DNA of 64,000 nt, from the NCBI GenBank assembly GCA_934309475.1, contig CAKRDK010000002.1, forward strand, positions 124,001 through 188,000, read 5' to 3'. Below, piece by piece: positions 17,164-30,008 of the stretch; position 1 is the stretch's first letter; each line of letters opens with the position of its first letter. Both the position numbers and the translations under genes were made by a program. The notes under the pieces were generated by a model. It saw only the letters and a program-made list of their open reading frames with translations, was not told the origin of the DNA and did not search any database. Source of the DNA: an uncultured Roseburia sp. (GTDB lineage: Bacteria; Bacillota; Clostridia; Lachnospirales; Lachnospiraceae).

Positions 17164-17796
17164 CTAGTTCTGAAACATTTTTACAAGGGCTTCATATGCA
17201 AAATTCTTGACTTCTTCTACCTGGAGCGCATCGCCAGACTGACGCTGTCTGTCTGTTAAAAACATGGCAAACATCAGTACCTGTGAACAAAATTCCATGC
17301 GCATGAGATTTTGGTTCTTCGGCTTTAACAGTCCCTCCTCGATGCCGCACTGCATCATCTCATCGACAACCTGCAGGGCGACGTCACAGTCGTCCGATGC
17401 GTGAATCTTTGCAAATTCATCCTGAAGGGCATGGGAGACATCATAAGTCCCCATACCGATTTTTACAAGCTGGGCAAAGGTCTTACATTCCTTAAAATTG
17501 TCCGCAATCCAGTCAAACCCTGCCATCACTTTTTCCCGGAACGTCTTACACTCCCGAATCACTTCCGACACATAGAGGAACTGCTTTGTCGTATCGTATA
17601 ACAGTGCCTTCGTAATAATTTCTTCCTTGGAAGCAAAATATTCGTATGCCGTTCCTTTTCCGATTCCGGCGCGGTTGGTGATGTCTGCTACCTTCATATT
17701 ATTTATGTCTGCATTTTCCGAAAGCATCTCACAGACCGCGTCAAACATTTTTATTACTTTTTCCGGAAATTCCTGCATCTCTTCTATCTTTGTCAT
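17164..17796 (-). CDS. TetR family regulator of the RND exporter
   Basis: A 210-residue protein starting MTKIEEMQEFPEKVIKMFD. The N-terminal helix-turn-helix is MKVADITNRAGIGKGTAYEYFASKEEII, a standard TetR recognition region. The rest is an all-helical ligand-binding domain. It lies 14 bases after the RND permease gene on the same strand. A perfect 14-base palindrome overlaps the start of that transcript, so self-controlled repression of exporter and regulator is likely. AAAGGA precedes the ATG at 17796. Confidence 0.88.
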   Translation of the reverse strand: MTKIEEMQEFPEKVIKMFDAVCEMLSENADINNMKVADITNRAGIGKGTAYEYFASKEEIITKALLYDTTKQFLYVSEVIRECKTFREKVMAGFDWIADNFKECKTFAQLVKIGMGTYDVSHALQDEFAKIHASDDCDVALQVVDEMMQCGIEEGLLKPKNQNLMRMEFCSQVLMFAMFLTDRQRQSGDALQVEEVKNFAYEALVKMFQN

Positions 17797-17810
17797 ATGC
17801 AATTCCTTTC

Positions 17811-20800
17811 CTATAATTCTTCTTCGACCATGCTCTTGTTGCGGTTAAATGCATCATAGATACATGGAACTACAATCAGGGTAAGCAATGTACCGTAGAC
17901 AAGACCGCCGACTGTAACAATCGCCATCGGCTGCATCATCTCGGAACCGCTTCCAATTCCAAGCGCCATTGTGGACATGGAAATAATTGTAGTCAGCGCC
18001 GTCATTAAAATCGGACGCAGTCTTGTTTTTCCGGCTTCAACAATTGCTTCCTTTTTCTCCATTCCGCCGCGGCGGAGCTGATTGATATAATCTACCATCA
18101 CAATACCGTTATTTACGATAATTCCCGCTAACATGACGAAACCAATCATCGCGATCACACTGACCTCATTTCCGGTGAAGAATAATGCGAAAAATCCTCC
18201 CGTAAATGCAAGTGGTATCGTAAACATGATGATAAACGGTGACAGAAGGGACTGGAACTGGGCAACCATAATCAGATAAATAAATACCACGGCTAACAGC
18301 AACATCAGATACATCTGGTTCATCGCCTCTGAAATCGTCTCATCCTCACCTGTCATCTCTATCGAATAACCTTCCGGCAAATCGAGTTTATCTAATTTTT
18401 CTTTTAAATCACTACTTACCAATGTGACGTTGTGATCCTCGTCTATTCCAGCCGTCACGTCAATATGGCGTACCTGGGAATCACGGTAGATGGTGCTTAA
18501 TGTCTCACCTTCCTCAAATGTTGCAATCTCGCTGATTGGAATTTCCTCATCCTCGCCATCAGAATTGGTATGTGTAAAGGTAAGTTCCTTAATGTCATCT
18601 AACGTAACCTCTGCCTGCTCCTTTGTCTGAACATAGACCTTATAGTCCTTGATATCCGTGGAAATCGTTGTTGCAGAAGTATCCGATGCCATTTTTGCAT
18701 AGACAAGCTGGAATACCTGCGCAACCGTCATTCCGTACTCTGCCGCTCTCTCTTTGTCAACCGATATGGAAAGCTGTGGTGTATTTTTATCTAATCCGTC
18801 ATCAACATCTGTGGTACCTTCTGTTTCTTCCGTAAGCTGTGCCACCTCTGCTGCAATCTCCTGCAATGTCTGGATGTCATTTCCCTTAACTTCAATCGTC
18901 AGTCCGCTTCCAAAAAGAGAAGTCATATCCATCGAGGACGAATCTGTTGTAATAGCACAATCCATATCCTTCGTCAGCGCTGCAATTTCATCGGAAATCT
19001 CTGCCGTGCTCATGTCACGGTTCTCTGCTAAAATCAGATACAGGCTCACCGAATCCGTAGAGCTTCCTGACATCATGCTCATGGTGCCGCCGCCACCTGC
19101 CATTGCGCCAATTGTATCTATTGCATCTATTGTTGAAATTTTATCTACAACTTCATCTGCCATCTCCGTCAATTCCTCAAACGACAGTTTTTCATCTTCT
19201 TTTGCCGCAATCGTAACCGTAAGCTGGTCTGTCTCCATATCCATATCAATGAAGGACATTCCCCTTGAAAAAGCTGCGCCGATACTTCCAACTAAAAGCA
19301 CGATGACAACGATAAACACAACCGCTTTAAAACGAAGACATACCTTCAACACTTTTCCGTATACATTCTGCACTTCTTCCAAAAAATTGTGCTTGATTTC
19401 CTTTGTGTTTTTGAGAAGTCCTGCTGCCATCGCCGGAACTAATGTAAGTGCCACAAGAAGACTTGCGCCGAGTGTAAATGCAATCGTCAGTGCCATATCC
19501 GTAAAGAGCTGTCTTGTGATTCCCTCTGTAAAAATAATCGGTGCAAATACACAGACGGTCGTCAGCGTGGAGGCGATAATCGCTCCTGTCACCTGACTAG
19601 CTCCTTCTACCGCTGCTTTTCGGATGGAGTATCCCTCATTGCGCAGACGGTAGATATTTTCTATTACGACAATCGAATTATCTACCAGCATACCGATTCC
19701 AAGTGCAAGTCCTGACATGGAAATGATATTTAAGCTGATATTGGAAAAATACATCAGTACAATGGCAAATACCACGCTGAGTGGAATTGAACATGCAATT
19801 ACCAATGTAGGTTTAAAATCTTTTAAGAATAAGAGCAATACTAAAATGGCAAGGATTCCACCAAAAATCATATTTTGCAGCACGGAATCCACAATCATGT
19901 CAATGTATACACCCTGGTTCATCAAAACGGTCAGGTGAAGTCCGTCTGTACTCTTCTCTAAACTATCAAAACGGTCAAGCAGACGGTTCGTAACATCTCC
20001 GGTGGAATAGCCGGTCTGCTTTTCAATGGAAAGCGTAATTGCCGGATTGCCATTCACTTTTGAATAACTTTCTGCTGAGTTGTCAACGATTTCCACATCT
20101 GCAACATCGGATAACCGGATTGGTTCAATTCCATCCATTCCCATATCAAGGAGCACCAGATTCTCCAATTCCTCTACCGACTCCACTTTGTCACCCACGC
20201 ACACCAGATAACTGTCATCATCCTTTGAGACATAGCCTGCCGGCATGGAAAAATTTTGCGCTGTCAGCAATGAGCCAAGCATGTCTGTAGTTGAAATTTG
20301 ATTAACGTCCGCCGACTCAAGTGCCTGCTCTTTTGTATCGTCTAAGGTTGTCTGTGCCTGTTCAAGAGACGCCTGCGCACTCTGCATCTGTGCAATGGAA
20401 GAACTCATCTGCAACGAAGCAAGCAATGCATTGGAATTGATGGCTGCCATCGCCTCGTCTAACGTAATTTTTCCATTTTCAATCTGCTCTAATGCAGTGT
20501 CAATCGTTGCAATTCCGGTATTTAACTGTGCAAGCAATTCATTTAATGTAGTCAGTGCAGCCGGAATATCCGTATAACTTTGAATACTGATTCCCATCTC
20601 CGAAAAAGCTGCACTCTGCGAAGCAAGCGTACTGTTTATCGTGTCTAACTGTGTCTGTAAAGCCGCAATCTGTTCATCTACGCTTCCGGTCAGGCTGCCC
20701 ACAAGCCCCGAAAGCTGTGCCATTGCCGTCTCGTCAAGATAGTCTCCCAAATCGGTATCATCCTGACCTGCCATGTCCTCGCTCTGGCTCTTTAACTGAT

Positions 20801-21683
20801 TTAGCGAATCAATCGCCGTCTGAAGCATGACCGCACTGTCATATGCTGTCTGAAGGTTTGAAATTGCATCTTCTAACGTTGTCTTCTGGCTCTCTAATTC
20901 TGATTTTTTCTGCTTCAAATCAGATTCTGTCTGGTAAAGCTGGCTCTTCTGTGAGACCACCTCATCCATCGCATCCGTAAGCTTGGAACTTCCGTCCGTG
21001 ATTGCCGCCTGTCCCGACTCTACCTGTGCCTTTGCACTGTCGAGTTCGCTCTGAGGTTCTGTGAACTGTTCTTCCACTTTTTCCTGAATCTTATCATTGA
21101 GCGCATCAATTTTATCCTGGTTCATGGTCACCTGAATACTCTCTTCTAATGCGCCTGTCGTGCTGACGGAGGCAACTCCCTCAATACTCTCTAAGTTTGC
21201 TACGAGTTCATTGTTCACATAGTTGGTAATCTCTTCATCCGTCATCTCATCCACATCGACCGCCGCCATCATAATCGGCATCATGTCCGGGTCAATCTGC
21301 ATAATAATCGGACTTCCCACGGTATCCTCCCATGAACCTGACAACTGGTCTAATTCCTGCTGTATCTCGATAATCGTAGAATCCATATTGGCATTCTGCT
21401 CATACTCTAAAACAACAATCGAGTAGCTGTTATACGACATCGAACTGATATTTTTAATATTGGATGTTGTCGCCATCGCAGCCTCGATTGGCGCCGTCAC
21501 ATCACTTTCCACCTCTTCCGGGCTCGCTCCCATATCCGTCGTCACGACAAGTGCATACGGCAGACTCATGCTCGGAAACAAATCCGTCGTCATCCTGGTC
21601 AGGGAAACAACGCCGAGTACAAGCACCAAAATCACGCCGACTAATACGGTATATGGTTTCTTTACACTGAACTTTGAAATCAC
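17811..21683 (-). CDS. RND superfamily efflux permease (AcrB/HAE-like)
   Basis: About 1290 residues. It has 12 membrane helices in two halves with large external loops. RND features include LFPSMSLPYALVVTTDMGASPEEVE, the helix-4 region GLALGIGMLVDNSIVVIENIYR (conserved Asp) and the second-half MLAGIIVNNGIVMVDYINQLRRGG. A Gln/Ser-rich coiled-coil insert (about 215-480) sits in the first periplasmic-type loop, common in Gram-positive homologues. It likely exports amphiphilic compounds. I choose the GTG at 21683 (VISKFSVKKPYTV) because GGAGGAG lies six bases upstream; the ATG at 21710 has no such site and lies next to the operator. Confidence 0.9.
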   Translation of the reverse strand: MISKFSVKKPYTVLVGVILVLVLGVVSLTRMTTDLFPSMSLPYALVVTTDMGASPEEVESDVTAPIEAAMATTSNIKNISSMSYNSYSIVVLEYEQNANMDSTIIEIQQELDQLSGSWEDTVGSPIIMQIDPDMMPIMMAAVDVDEMTDEEITNYVNNELVANLESIEGVASVSTTGALEESIQVTMNQDKIDALNDKIQEKVEEQFTEPQSELDSAKAQVESGQAAITDGSSKLTDAMDEVVSQKSQLYQTESDLKQKKSELESQKTTLEDAISNLQTAYDSAVMLQTAIDSLNQLKSQSEDMAGQDDTDLGDYLDETAMAQLSGLVGSLTGSVDEQIAALQTQLDTINSTLASQSAAFSEMGISIQSYTDIPAALTTLNELLAQLNTGIATIDTALEQIENGKITLDEAMAAINSNALLASLQMSSSIAQMQSAQASLEQAQTTLDDTKEQALESADVNQISTTDMLGSLLTAQNFSMPAGYVSKDDDSYLVCVGDKVESVEELENLVLLDMGMDGIEPIRLSDVADVEIVDNSAESYSKVNGNPAITLSIEKQTGYSTGDVTNRLLDRFDSLEKSTDGLHLTVLMNQGVYIDMIVDSVLQNMIFGGILAILVLLLFLKDFKPTLVIACSIPLSVVFAIVLMYFSNISLNIISMSGLALGIGMLVDNSIVVIENIYRLRNEGYSIRKAAVEGASQVTGAIIASTLTTVCVFAPIIFTEGITRQLFTDMALTIAFTLGASLLVALTLVPAMAAGLLKNTKEIKHNFLEEVQNVYGKVLKVCLRFKAVVFIVVIVLLVGSIGAAFSRGMSFIDMDMETDQLTVTIAAKEDEKLSFEELTEMADEVVDKISTIDAIDTIGAMAGGGGTMSMMSGSSTDSVSLYLILAENRDMSTAEISDEIAALTKDMDCAITTDSSSMDMTSLFGSGLTIEVKGNDIQTLQEIAAEVAQLTEETEGTTDVDDGLDKNTPQLSISVDKERAAEYGMTVAQVFQLVYAKMASDTSATTISTDIKDYKVYVQTKEQAEVTLDDIKELTFTHTNSDGEDEEIPISEIATFEEGETLSTIYRDSQVRHIDVTAGIDEDHNVTLVSSDLKEKLDKLDLPEGYSIEMTGEDETISEAMNQMYLMLLLAVVFIYLIMVAQFQSLLSPFIIMFTIPLAFTGGFFALFFTGNEVSVIAMIGFVMLAGIIVNNGIVMVDYINQLRRGGMEKKEAIVEAGKTRLRPILMTALTTIISMSTMALGIGSGSEMMQPMAIVTVGGLVYGTLLTLIVVPCIYDAFNRNKSMVEEEL

Positions 21684-21715
21684 AATTCTCTCCTCCGTCC
21701 CTTTTCTCATTTCCG

Positions 21716-21766
21716 ACCGACCGGTCGGTTCTGATTTCAGTATACGTGGTTTTTTTGAAATTTCAA
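21716..21766 (-). promoter_or_regulatory. RND promoter with overlapping TetR-type operator
   Basis: On the minus strand TTGAAA (-35, 21761-21766), 16 bases, TATACT (-10, 21739-21744). The perfect 14-base palindrome ACCGACCGGTCGGT (21716-21729) covers roughly +3 to +16. This is the expected arrangement for repression by the TetR protein encoded at the end of the same operon. Confidence 0.8.
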
Positions 21767-21844
21767 GTACCTTATTCCTATTTTAGGAAAAGTTTATAAC
21801 ATGCGTCACGGGCTGCTATTTGATGCCCTAATCTTATTACACAA

Positions 21845-21882
21845 AGAGGGAGTCCCGACACTGTCGTGTCAGAACTCCCTCT
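21845..21882 (-). terminator. Hairpin terminator of the small membrane gene
   Basis: AGAGGGAGT pairs with ACTCCCTCT, with an inner GACAC/GTGTC stem. The T-tract on the minus strand is short (CTCTTTGTGT), so efficiency is uncertain. Confidence 0.6.
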
Positions 21883-21904
21883 CTCTTATAAGTCTTCCTG
21901 CGTC

Positions 21905-22039
21905 TTATTCTTCGCTCTCTTCATCATCTACAATCGCTGCCGATGCACCTGCTACCGATGCCACCACTGCAATCACTGCTACGATTACAACCAGTAAAAG
22001 AATTAATCCTAAAAATATAAGTAATCCGCCTTCTGTCAT
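21905..22039 (-). CDS. Small single-pass membrane protein (44 aa)
   Basis: The frame from the ATG at 22039 to the TAA at 21905 encodes MTEGGLLIFLGLILLLVVIV, then AVIAVVASVAGASAAIVDDEESEE. It has one long hydrophobic helix (about residues 5-37) and an acidic tail. GGAGGT lies five bases before the ATG, a very strong site. It stands alone with its own terminator between the RND operon and the GH53 gene. I do not recognise the family; a membrane-embedded regulator or a small hydrophobic toxin-like peptide are both possible, with no sign of an antitoxin. Confidence 0.65.
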   Translation of the reverse strand: MTEGGLLIFLGLILLLVVIVAVIAVVASVAGASAAIVDDEESEE

Positions 22040-22121
22040 CTCTACCTCCATCTAATTCAATAAAGAATTCATCTTACGATAATCTGCTTTTTCACTGGTC
22101 ATAGTATAGCATATTCCAAAA

Positions 22122-25775
<3,654 letters not shown>

Positions 25776-25798
25776 TATCCTGTGATTTTATTTATAAA

Positions 25799-26109
25799 AT
25801 TAGTGTTCAAAAGGTGGCTCACAAATTTGTTGCCGGGAAATTGTACAAAGGCAAGACAACTTTTGTGACTTTGAGGGAACATCAGAAAATCTTAGTATGC
25901 CTCCATGTACCCAGTGATGTTCTGCCATGGACGGCAGAACAAGGCTTCACGAGCCACGGATGGCTCGTTGAATGCCGGTCACGCCACTCTGAAACAATCT
26001 TCATCAGGCATACTTAGACTTTTCTAATGTTCACTCATCGGAACAAAATTGACTTGACTTTGCACAATTTACCAGCAGGAAAACTGTAAGCCACCTTTTG
26101 ACCACTAAT
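25799..26109. mobile_element. MITE-like element, 311 bp, no coding capacity
   Basis: Outer inverted ends: ATTAGTGTTCAAAAGGTGGCT at left and the complement of ATTAGTGGTCAAAAGGTGGCT at right, with similarity running about 40 bases inward. A second, inner inverted pair (GAACATCAGAAAATCTTAG with AGTATGCCT, and its partner near 26000-26030) lies inside. The core carries perfect small hairpins (GTTCTGCC/GGCAGAAC and CGAGCCA/TGGCTCG). There is no transposase frame and no clear direct target duplication. It sits between the GH53 promoter and the lacI-type gene. Confidence 0.65.
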
Positions 26110-26130
26110 CTTTATACTAATTGTGATGAT

Positions 26131-27147
26131 TCAGCCCTCAATCTTTCCGACAGACTCACCCTCTAGCAGATTGCCTTCAATGACCACCCGCTCTATCAGC
26201 GTTGCCTTCGGATGCCCGATTCGTTTTATCAGGCGCTTTGCTGCTTCTCTTCCTATCAATTCCGTGTTCTGGCTTATCGTCGTAAGCTTCGGATACAAAA
26301 GCTGTGACATCTGGATGCCGTCGTAACCCGCCACCGAGACATCGTCCGGTATGCGGAGTCCTAACTCCCGAATCATATTTCTTCCACCAATTACCGCTGT
26401 ATCGTCCGGGTACAGAATACAGGTCGGCGGATTTTTTCCCTCCAATAAGCTTTTGGTCTGCTTTGCAGCCTCTTCCACTTCTAAGTATTTTGCCGCCTTT
26501 AAATATTCTTTTGGAATCTCGATGCCGAGACGTTCCATGGTATTGCGAAACGCAGCAAGACGTTCCTTCGTTACGTTTGAATTCTTCTGTCCGTGAATGT
26601 AGGCAATCTTACGATGCCCCTGCCCCGCAACATATTCCACAAGCTGTTCCATTCCACGGTAATTGTTCGAACTGACCGCGGTACATTCCGGGTGCTCATA
26701 GTCGATTGTGACAACCGGAATATCTTTTTCCATCAACTCCTTAACACTAACGTCCCTGAAATCTGCGCATACAATGACAACTCCTGAAAAATTACGATAC
26801 TTGCAGTGTTCGTAATAGGACATCTTACGGTTCTCAAGTCTTCCGTTGATAAACGTAATGTCGTACCCTAATTCCTCTGCCTGAAGTTTCAGCCCGTTTA
26901 GCACGCCCGAAAAATACTCGTGCGTCAGTCCACTTCCTGCCTCCTCTTCAAACAAAACTCCAATATTATAAGAACGGTTTGTCTTTAACGCTCTCGCCGC
27001 AGCATTGGGAAAATATCCCAGCTCCTCTGCCACTTTCCGAATCCGTTCCTTTGTCTCTTCCCCGATATCTTTCTGATTGTTCAACGCCTTACTCACAGTC
27101 GCCGTTGAAACTTTGCATTTTTCTGCAATCGTTTTTAATGATACCAT
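26131..27147 (-). CDS. LacI family transcriptional regulator
   Basis: A 338-residue protein. The N-terminal helix-turn-helix and hinge read VSLKTIAEKCKVSTATVSKALNNQKDIGEETKERIRKVAEELGYFPNAAARALKTN. A periplasmic-binding-protein-like sensor domain follows (NIGVLFEEEAG to the end, with PDDVSVAGYDGIQMS near 280). It is divergent from the GH94 phosphorylase gene, and two copies of an 18-base motif lie in the shared intergenic region. It probably represses the phosphorylase in response to a disaccharide. GAGGAAGCT precedes the ATG at 27147; the longer frame start is less likely. Confidence 0.9.
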   Translation of the reverse strand: MVSLKTIAEKCKVSTATVSKALNNQKDIGEETKERIRKVAEELGYFPNAAARALKTNRSYNIGVLFEEEAGSGLTHEYFSGVLNGLKLQAEELGYDITFINGRLENRKMSYYEHCKYRNFSGVVIVCADFRDVSVKELMEKDIPVVTIDYEHPECTAVSSNNYRGMEQLVEYVAGQGHRKIAYIHGQKNSNVTKERLAAFRNTMERLGIEIPKEYLKAAKYLEVEEAAKQTKSLLEGKNPPTCILYPDDTAVIGGRNMIRELGLRIPDDVSVAGYDGIQMSQLLYPKLTTISQNTELIGREAAKRLIKRIGHPKATLIERVVIEGNLLEGESVGKIEG

Positions 27148-27224
27148 AGCTTCCTCTTTCCCTGTTTTTAAGTCTGCTACCACTATACCGCGTTCTTTTC
27201 AAAAGTGCAATCCTTTTCCTTACA

Positions 27225-27242
27225 CGTTTTCGTAAATTTGTC
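27225..27242. promoter_or_regulatory. Putative LacI-type operator copy 1
   Basis: CGTTTTCGTAAATTTGTC, repeated at 27379 with one difference. It lies about 80 bases upstream of the lacI-type gene, so it could serve autoregulation. The CG-TTTT-CG core resembles LacI-family half sites. Confidence 0.6.
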
Positions 27243-27327
27243 GTTTTCCTTTGTTCGTGATTTTTGCTATATTTCTTCCCTAATTTTCGTCCAACTTCAC
27301 AAATCCTATTTTTTCAGTGCTTTTGAC

Positions 27328-27356
27328 TTGATTTTATGAAAAAAAGCAGATATACT
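27328..27356 (+). promoter_or_regulatory. Promoter of the GH94 phosphorylase gene
   Basis: TTGATT (27328-27333), 17 bases, TATACT (27351-27356). Transcription would start near 27363, just upstream of operator copy 2. Confidence 0.7.
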
Positions 27357-27378
27357 TCAACTTAAGAAAGCACTTAAT

Positions 27379-27396
27379 CGTTTTCGTAAATTTATC
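27379..27396. promoter_or_regulatory. Putative LacI-type operator copy 2
   Basis: CGTTTTCGTAAATTTATC, 17 of 18 bases identical to the copy at 27225. It is at about +16 to +33 of the phosphorylase transcript, a position suited to repression. The two copies are 154 bases apart, which would allow looping. Confidence 0.65.
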
Positions 27397-27455
27397 ACTT
27401 ATCCTGCGCTACCGGCAGGTTACAGACATATTTTCAGGAAAGGATGGTTACAACT

Positions 27456-29900
27456 ATGAAATTCGGTTATTTTGATGACGCGAACAAAGAATATGTCATC
27501 ACTTCACCAAAGACTCCACTGCCGTGGATTAACTACTTAGGCTGTGAGAATTTCTTCTCTTTGGTCTCAAACACCTGTGGAGGCTACAGCTTTTACAAAG
27601 ATGCGAAATTACTGCGTCTGACACGCTATCGTTACAACAATGTTCCATACGACAGCAATGGTCATTACTACTATATCAAAGAGGGCGATACCATCTGGAA
27701 TCCGGGATGGATGCCTGCAAAGACAGAGCTTGACTCCTATGAATGCCGTCACGGTATGGGATATTCTGTTTTCACAGGAAGTAAAAATCAGTTAAAAGCG
27801 GAACTGACGGATTTCGTTCCAATCGGATCTAACTGTGAGATTAACAAGCTCACTCTGACAAATGAGAGCGATGCTGCGAAAGATTTTTCTGTTTTCTCCT
27901 ATGTAGAGTTCTGTCTCTGGAATACCATGGACGATATGACCAACTTCCAGCGTAACTTCTCTACCGGTGAGGTCGAGATTCACGGTTCTGCCATCTATCA
28001 TAAGACAGAATACAGAGAACGCCGCAACCACTATGCCGTTTATGCCGTTAATGCTCCAATCGAGGGCTTTGACACAAGCCGTGATGCTTTTTTAGGTGCC
28101 TACGGCGAGAATTCCGCACCTGAAGCTGTAACTTCCGGTACCTCTAAGAATTCCGTTGCCAGCGGCTGGGCTCCTGTCGGTTCACATCATCTGCATGTTT
28201 CCCTTGCCCCGGGCGAATCCAAAACTTTTGTTTTCGTGCTTGGTTACGTGGAGAATCCGGTGGATGAGAAATGGATTGGACCAGTCGAGGACGGTGTCAT
28301 CAACCGCGCCCCTGCCGAGAGGCTGTTAGCACAGTTTGATACAACGGAAAAAGCGGATGCTGCCCTTGCAGCTCTGAAAGCTTACTGGGATGAATTGTTA
28401 AATCATTTCACCATCTCATCTTCCGAAGAAAAATTAGACCGCATGGTAAATGTATGGCACCAGTATCAGTGTATGGTAACCTTCAACATGAGCCGTTCCG
28501 CTTCCTACTTCGAATCCGGCATCGGACGTGGTATGGGATTCCGCGATTCCTGTCAGGATCTGTTAGGTTTCGTTCATCTGATTCCAGACCGTGCGCGTGA
28601 ACGTATCTTAGATATTGCCGCAACCCAGTTCGAGGACGGAAGTGCTTACCATCAGTATCAGCCTTTGACGAAAAAAGGAAACTCCGACATCGGAAGCGGT
28701 TTCAACGATGATCCACTGTGGCTGATTGCCGCTGCTGCCGCTTATATCAAAGAGACCGGCGATTATTCTATCTTAGATGAACAGACTGCCTACGACAGTG
28801 ATAGAAGCAAAGCAACCGACTTTATGGAGCACCTGAGACGTTCTTTCCATTACACCATAGAACACTTAGGGCCACATGGTCTTCCATTAATCGGTCGTGC
28901 TGACTGGAATGACTGTCTGAACTTAAACTGCTTCTCCGAGGAACCTGGCGAATCCTTCCAGACATTCGGTCCATCCGAAGGTCCAAATGCCGAGTCTGTT
29001 TTCATCGCGGGCATGTTTGTCCGATATGGAAAAGATTATGTTGAAATCTGCAAACACCGCGGTCTTATGGACGAGGCAAAAGAGGCAGAAACCGCTATCG
29101 CTTCCATGGAAAAAACAGTTCTTGATGCCGGCTGGGATGGTGAATGGTTCTTACGTGCCTATGACCACTACAAACACAAAATCGGTTCTAAAGAATGTGA
29201 AGATGGAAAAATCTTCATCGAGCCACAGGGCTTTTGTGTTATGGCGGAAATCGGCTTAAAAGAGGGAAACTGCTTAAAGGCAATGCAGTCTGTCGAAAAA
29301 TACTTAGACACCAAATACGGCATCGTACTGTTACAGCCACCGTACCATAAATATCATGTGGAGCTGGGTGAAATTTCTTCCTATCCACCTGGATACAAAG
29401 AAAATGCCGGTATCTTCTGCCACAACAATCCATGGATTTCCATTGCTGAGACGGTTGTCGGACGTGGAAACCGTGCATGGCAGGTATACACCAGAACCTG
29501 TCCTGCCTACATTGAGGACATCAGCGAGATTCACCGTACGGAACCGTATGTGTACTCTCAGATGATTGCCGGAAAAGATGCACCAAACTTTGGAGAAGCC
29601 AAAAACAGCTGGCTGACCGGTACTGCTGCCTGGACGTTCCTCGATGTATCGCAGTACATTCTCGGTGTCCGTCCAGATTATGACGGTTTAATCATCGATC
29701 CATGTATCCCATCTTCCTTAGATGGTTTTACAGCCAAACGTGATTTCCGTGGTACAACCTACCACATCACGGTCAAGAACCCTGATCATGTTGAAAAAGG
29801 CGTTGCTTCCATGACCGTAGATAATGTAAAAGTCGACGGAAATATGATCCCAGTTGATTCCTCTAAAAAAGAGGTTACCGTTGAAGTCATCATGGGTTAA
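27456..29900 (+). CDS. GH94 glycoside phosphorylase, cellobiose phosphorylase-like
   Basis: An 814-residue cytoplasmic enzyme, full length for GH94. An N-terminal beta-sandwich (about 1-290) precedes the (alpha/alpha)6 barrel. The catalytic acid is in [10 protein letters not shown] (Asp486 expected), preceded by [15 protein letters not shown] and followed by the phosphate-site segments. The overall sequence resembles cellobiose phosphorylases, which convert cellobiose and phosphate to glucose 1-phosphate and glucose; another beta-glucoside is possible. Start chosen at 27456 (MKFGYFDD) because AGGAAAGG needs this spacing. A strong terminator follows, and the divergent LacI gene probably controls it. 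It saves ATP in sugar use. Confidence 0.92.
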   Translation: MKFGYFDDANKEYVITSPKTPLPWINYLGCENFFSLVSNTCGGYSFYKDAKLLRLTRYRYNNVPYDSNGHYYYIKEGDTIWNPGWMPAKTELDSYECRHGMGYSVFTGSKNQLKAELTDFVPIGSNCEINKLTLTNESDAAKDFSVFSYVEFCLWNTMDDMTNFQRNFSTGEVEIHGSAIYHKTEYRERRNHYAVYAVNAPIEGFDTSRDAFLGAYGENSAPEAVTSGTSKNSVASGWAPVGSHHLHVSLAPGESKTFVFVLGYVENPVDEKWIGPVEDGVINRAPAERLLAQFDTTEKADAALAALKAYWDELLNHFTISSSEEKLDRMVNVWHQYQCMVTFNMSRSASYFESGIGRGMGFRDSCQDLLGFVHLIPDRARERILDIAATQFEDGSAYHQYQPLTKKGNSDIGSGFNDDPLWLIAAAAAYIKETGDYSILDEQTAYDSDRSKATDFMEHLRRSFHYTIEHLGPHGLPLIGRADWNDCLNLNCFSEEPGESFQTFGPSEGPNAESVFIAGMFVRYGKDYVEICKHRGLMDEAKEAETAIASMEKTVLDAGWDGEWFLRAYDHYKHKIGSKECEDGKIFIEPQGFCVMAEIGLKEGNCLKAMQSVEKYLDTKYGIVLLQPPYHKYHVELGEISSYPPGYKENAGIFCHNNPWISIAETVVGRGNRAWQVYTRTCPAYIEDISEIHRTEPYVYSQMIAGKDAPNFGEAKNSWLTGTAAWTFLDVSQYILGVRPDYDGLIIDPCIPSSLDGFTAKRDFRGTTYHITVKNPDHVEKGVASMTVDNVKVDGNMIPVDSSKKEVTVEVIMG

Positions 29901-29955
29901 TTCCCCAAAATTCTTTTTCTTATCCTTATCTTAAGTGCACCATAAGGCGCACGAT

Positions 29956-29994
29956 AAAGGGCAGGTCATTTCAAAATGACCTGCCCTTTTTTAT
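29956..29994. terminator. Bidirectional terminator between GH94 and the FN3-like gene
   Basis: AAAGGGCAGGTCATTT pairs with AAATGACCTGCCCTTT with almost no loop and is followed by TTTTT on the plus strand. The minus-strand tail is TTTATCG. It serves two convergent genes. Confidence 0.9.
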
Positions 29995-30008
29995 ACGCTG
30001 CAAACCTG

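Noticed and set aside
21708..21710. ATG at 21710 as start of the RND permease
   Set aside because: No ribosome binding site and it abuts the operator palindrome; the GTG at 21683 has GGAGGAG at ideal distance.
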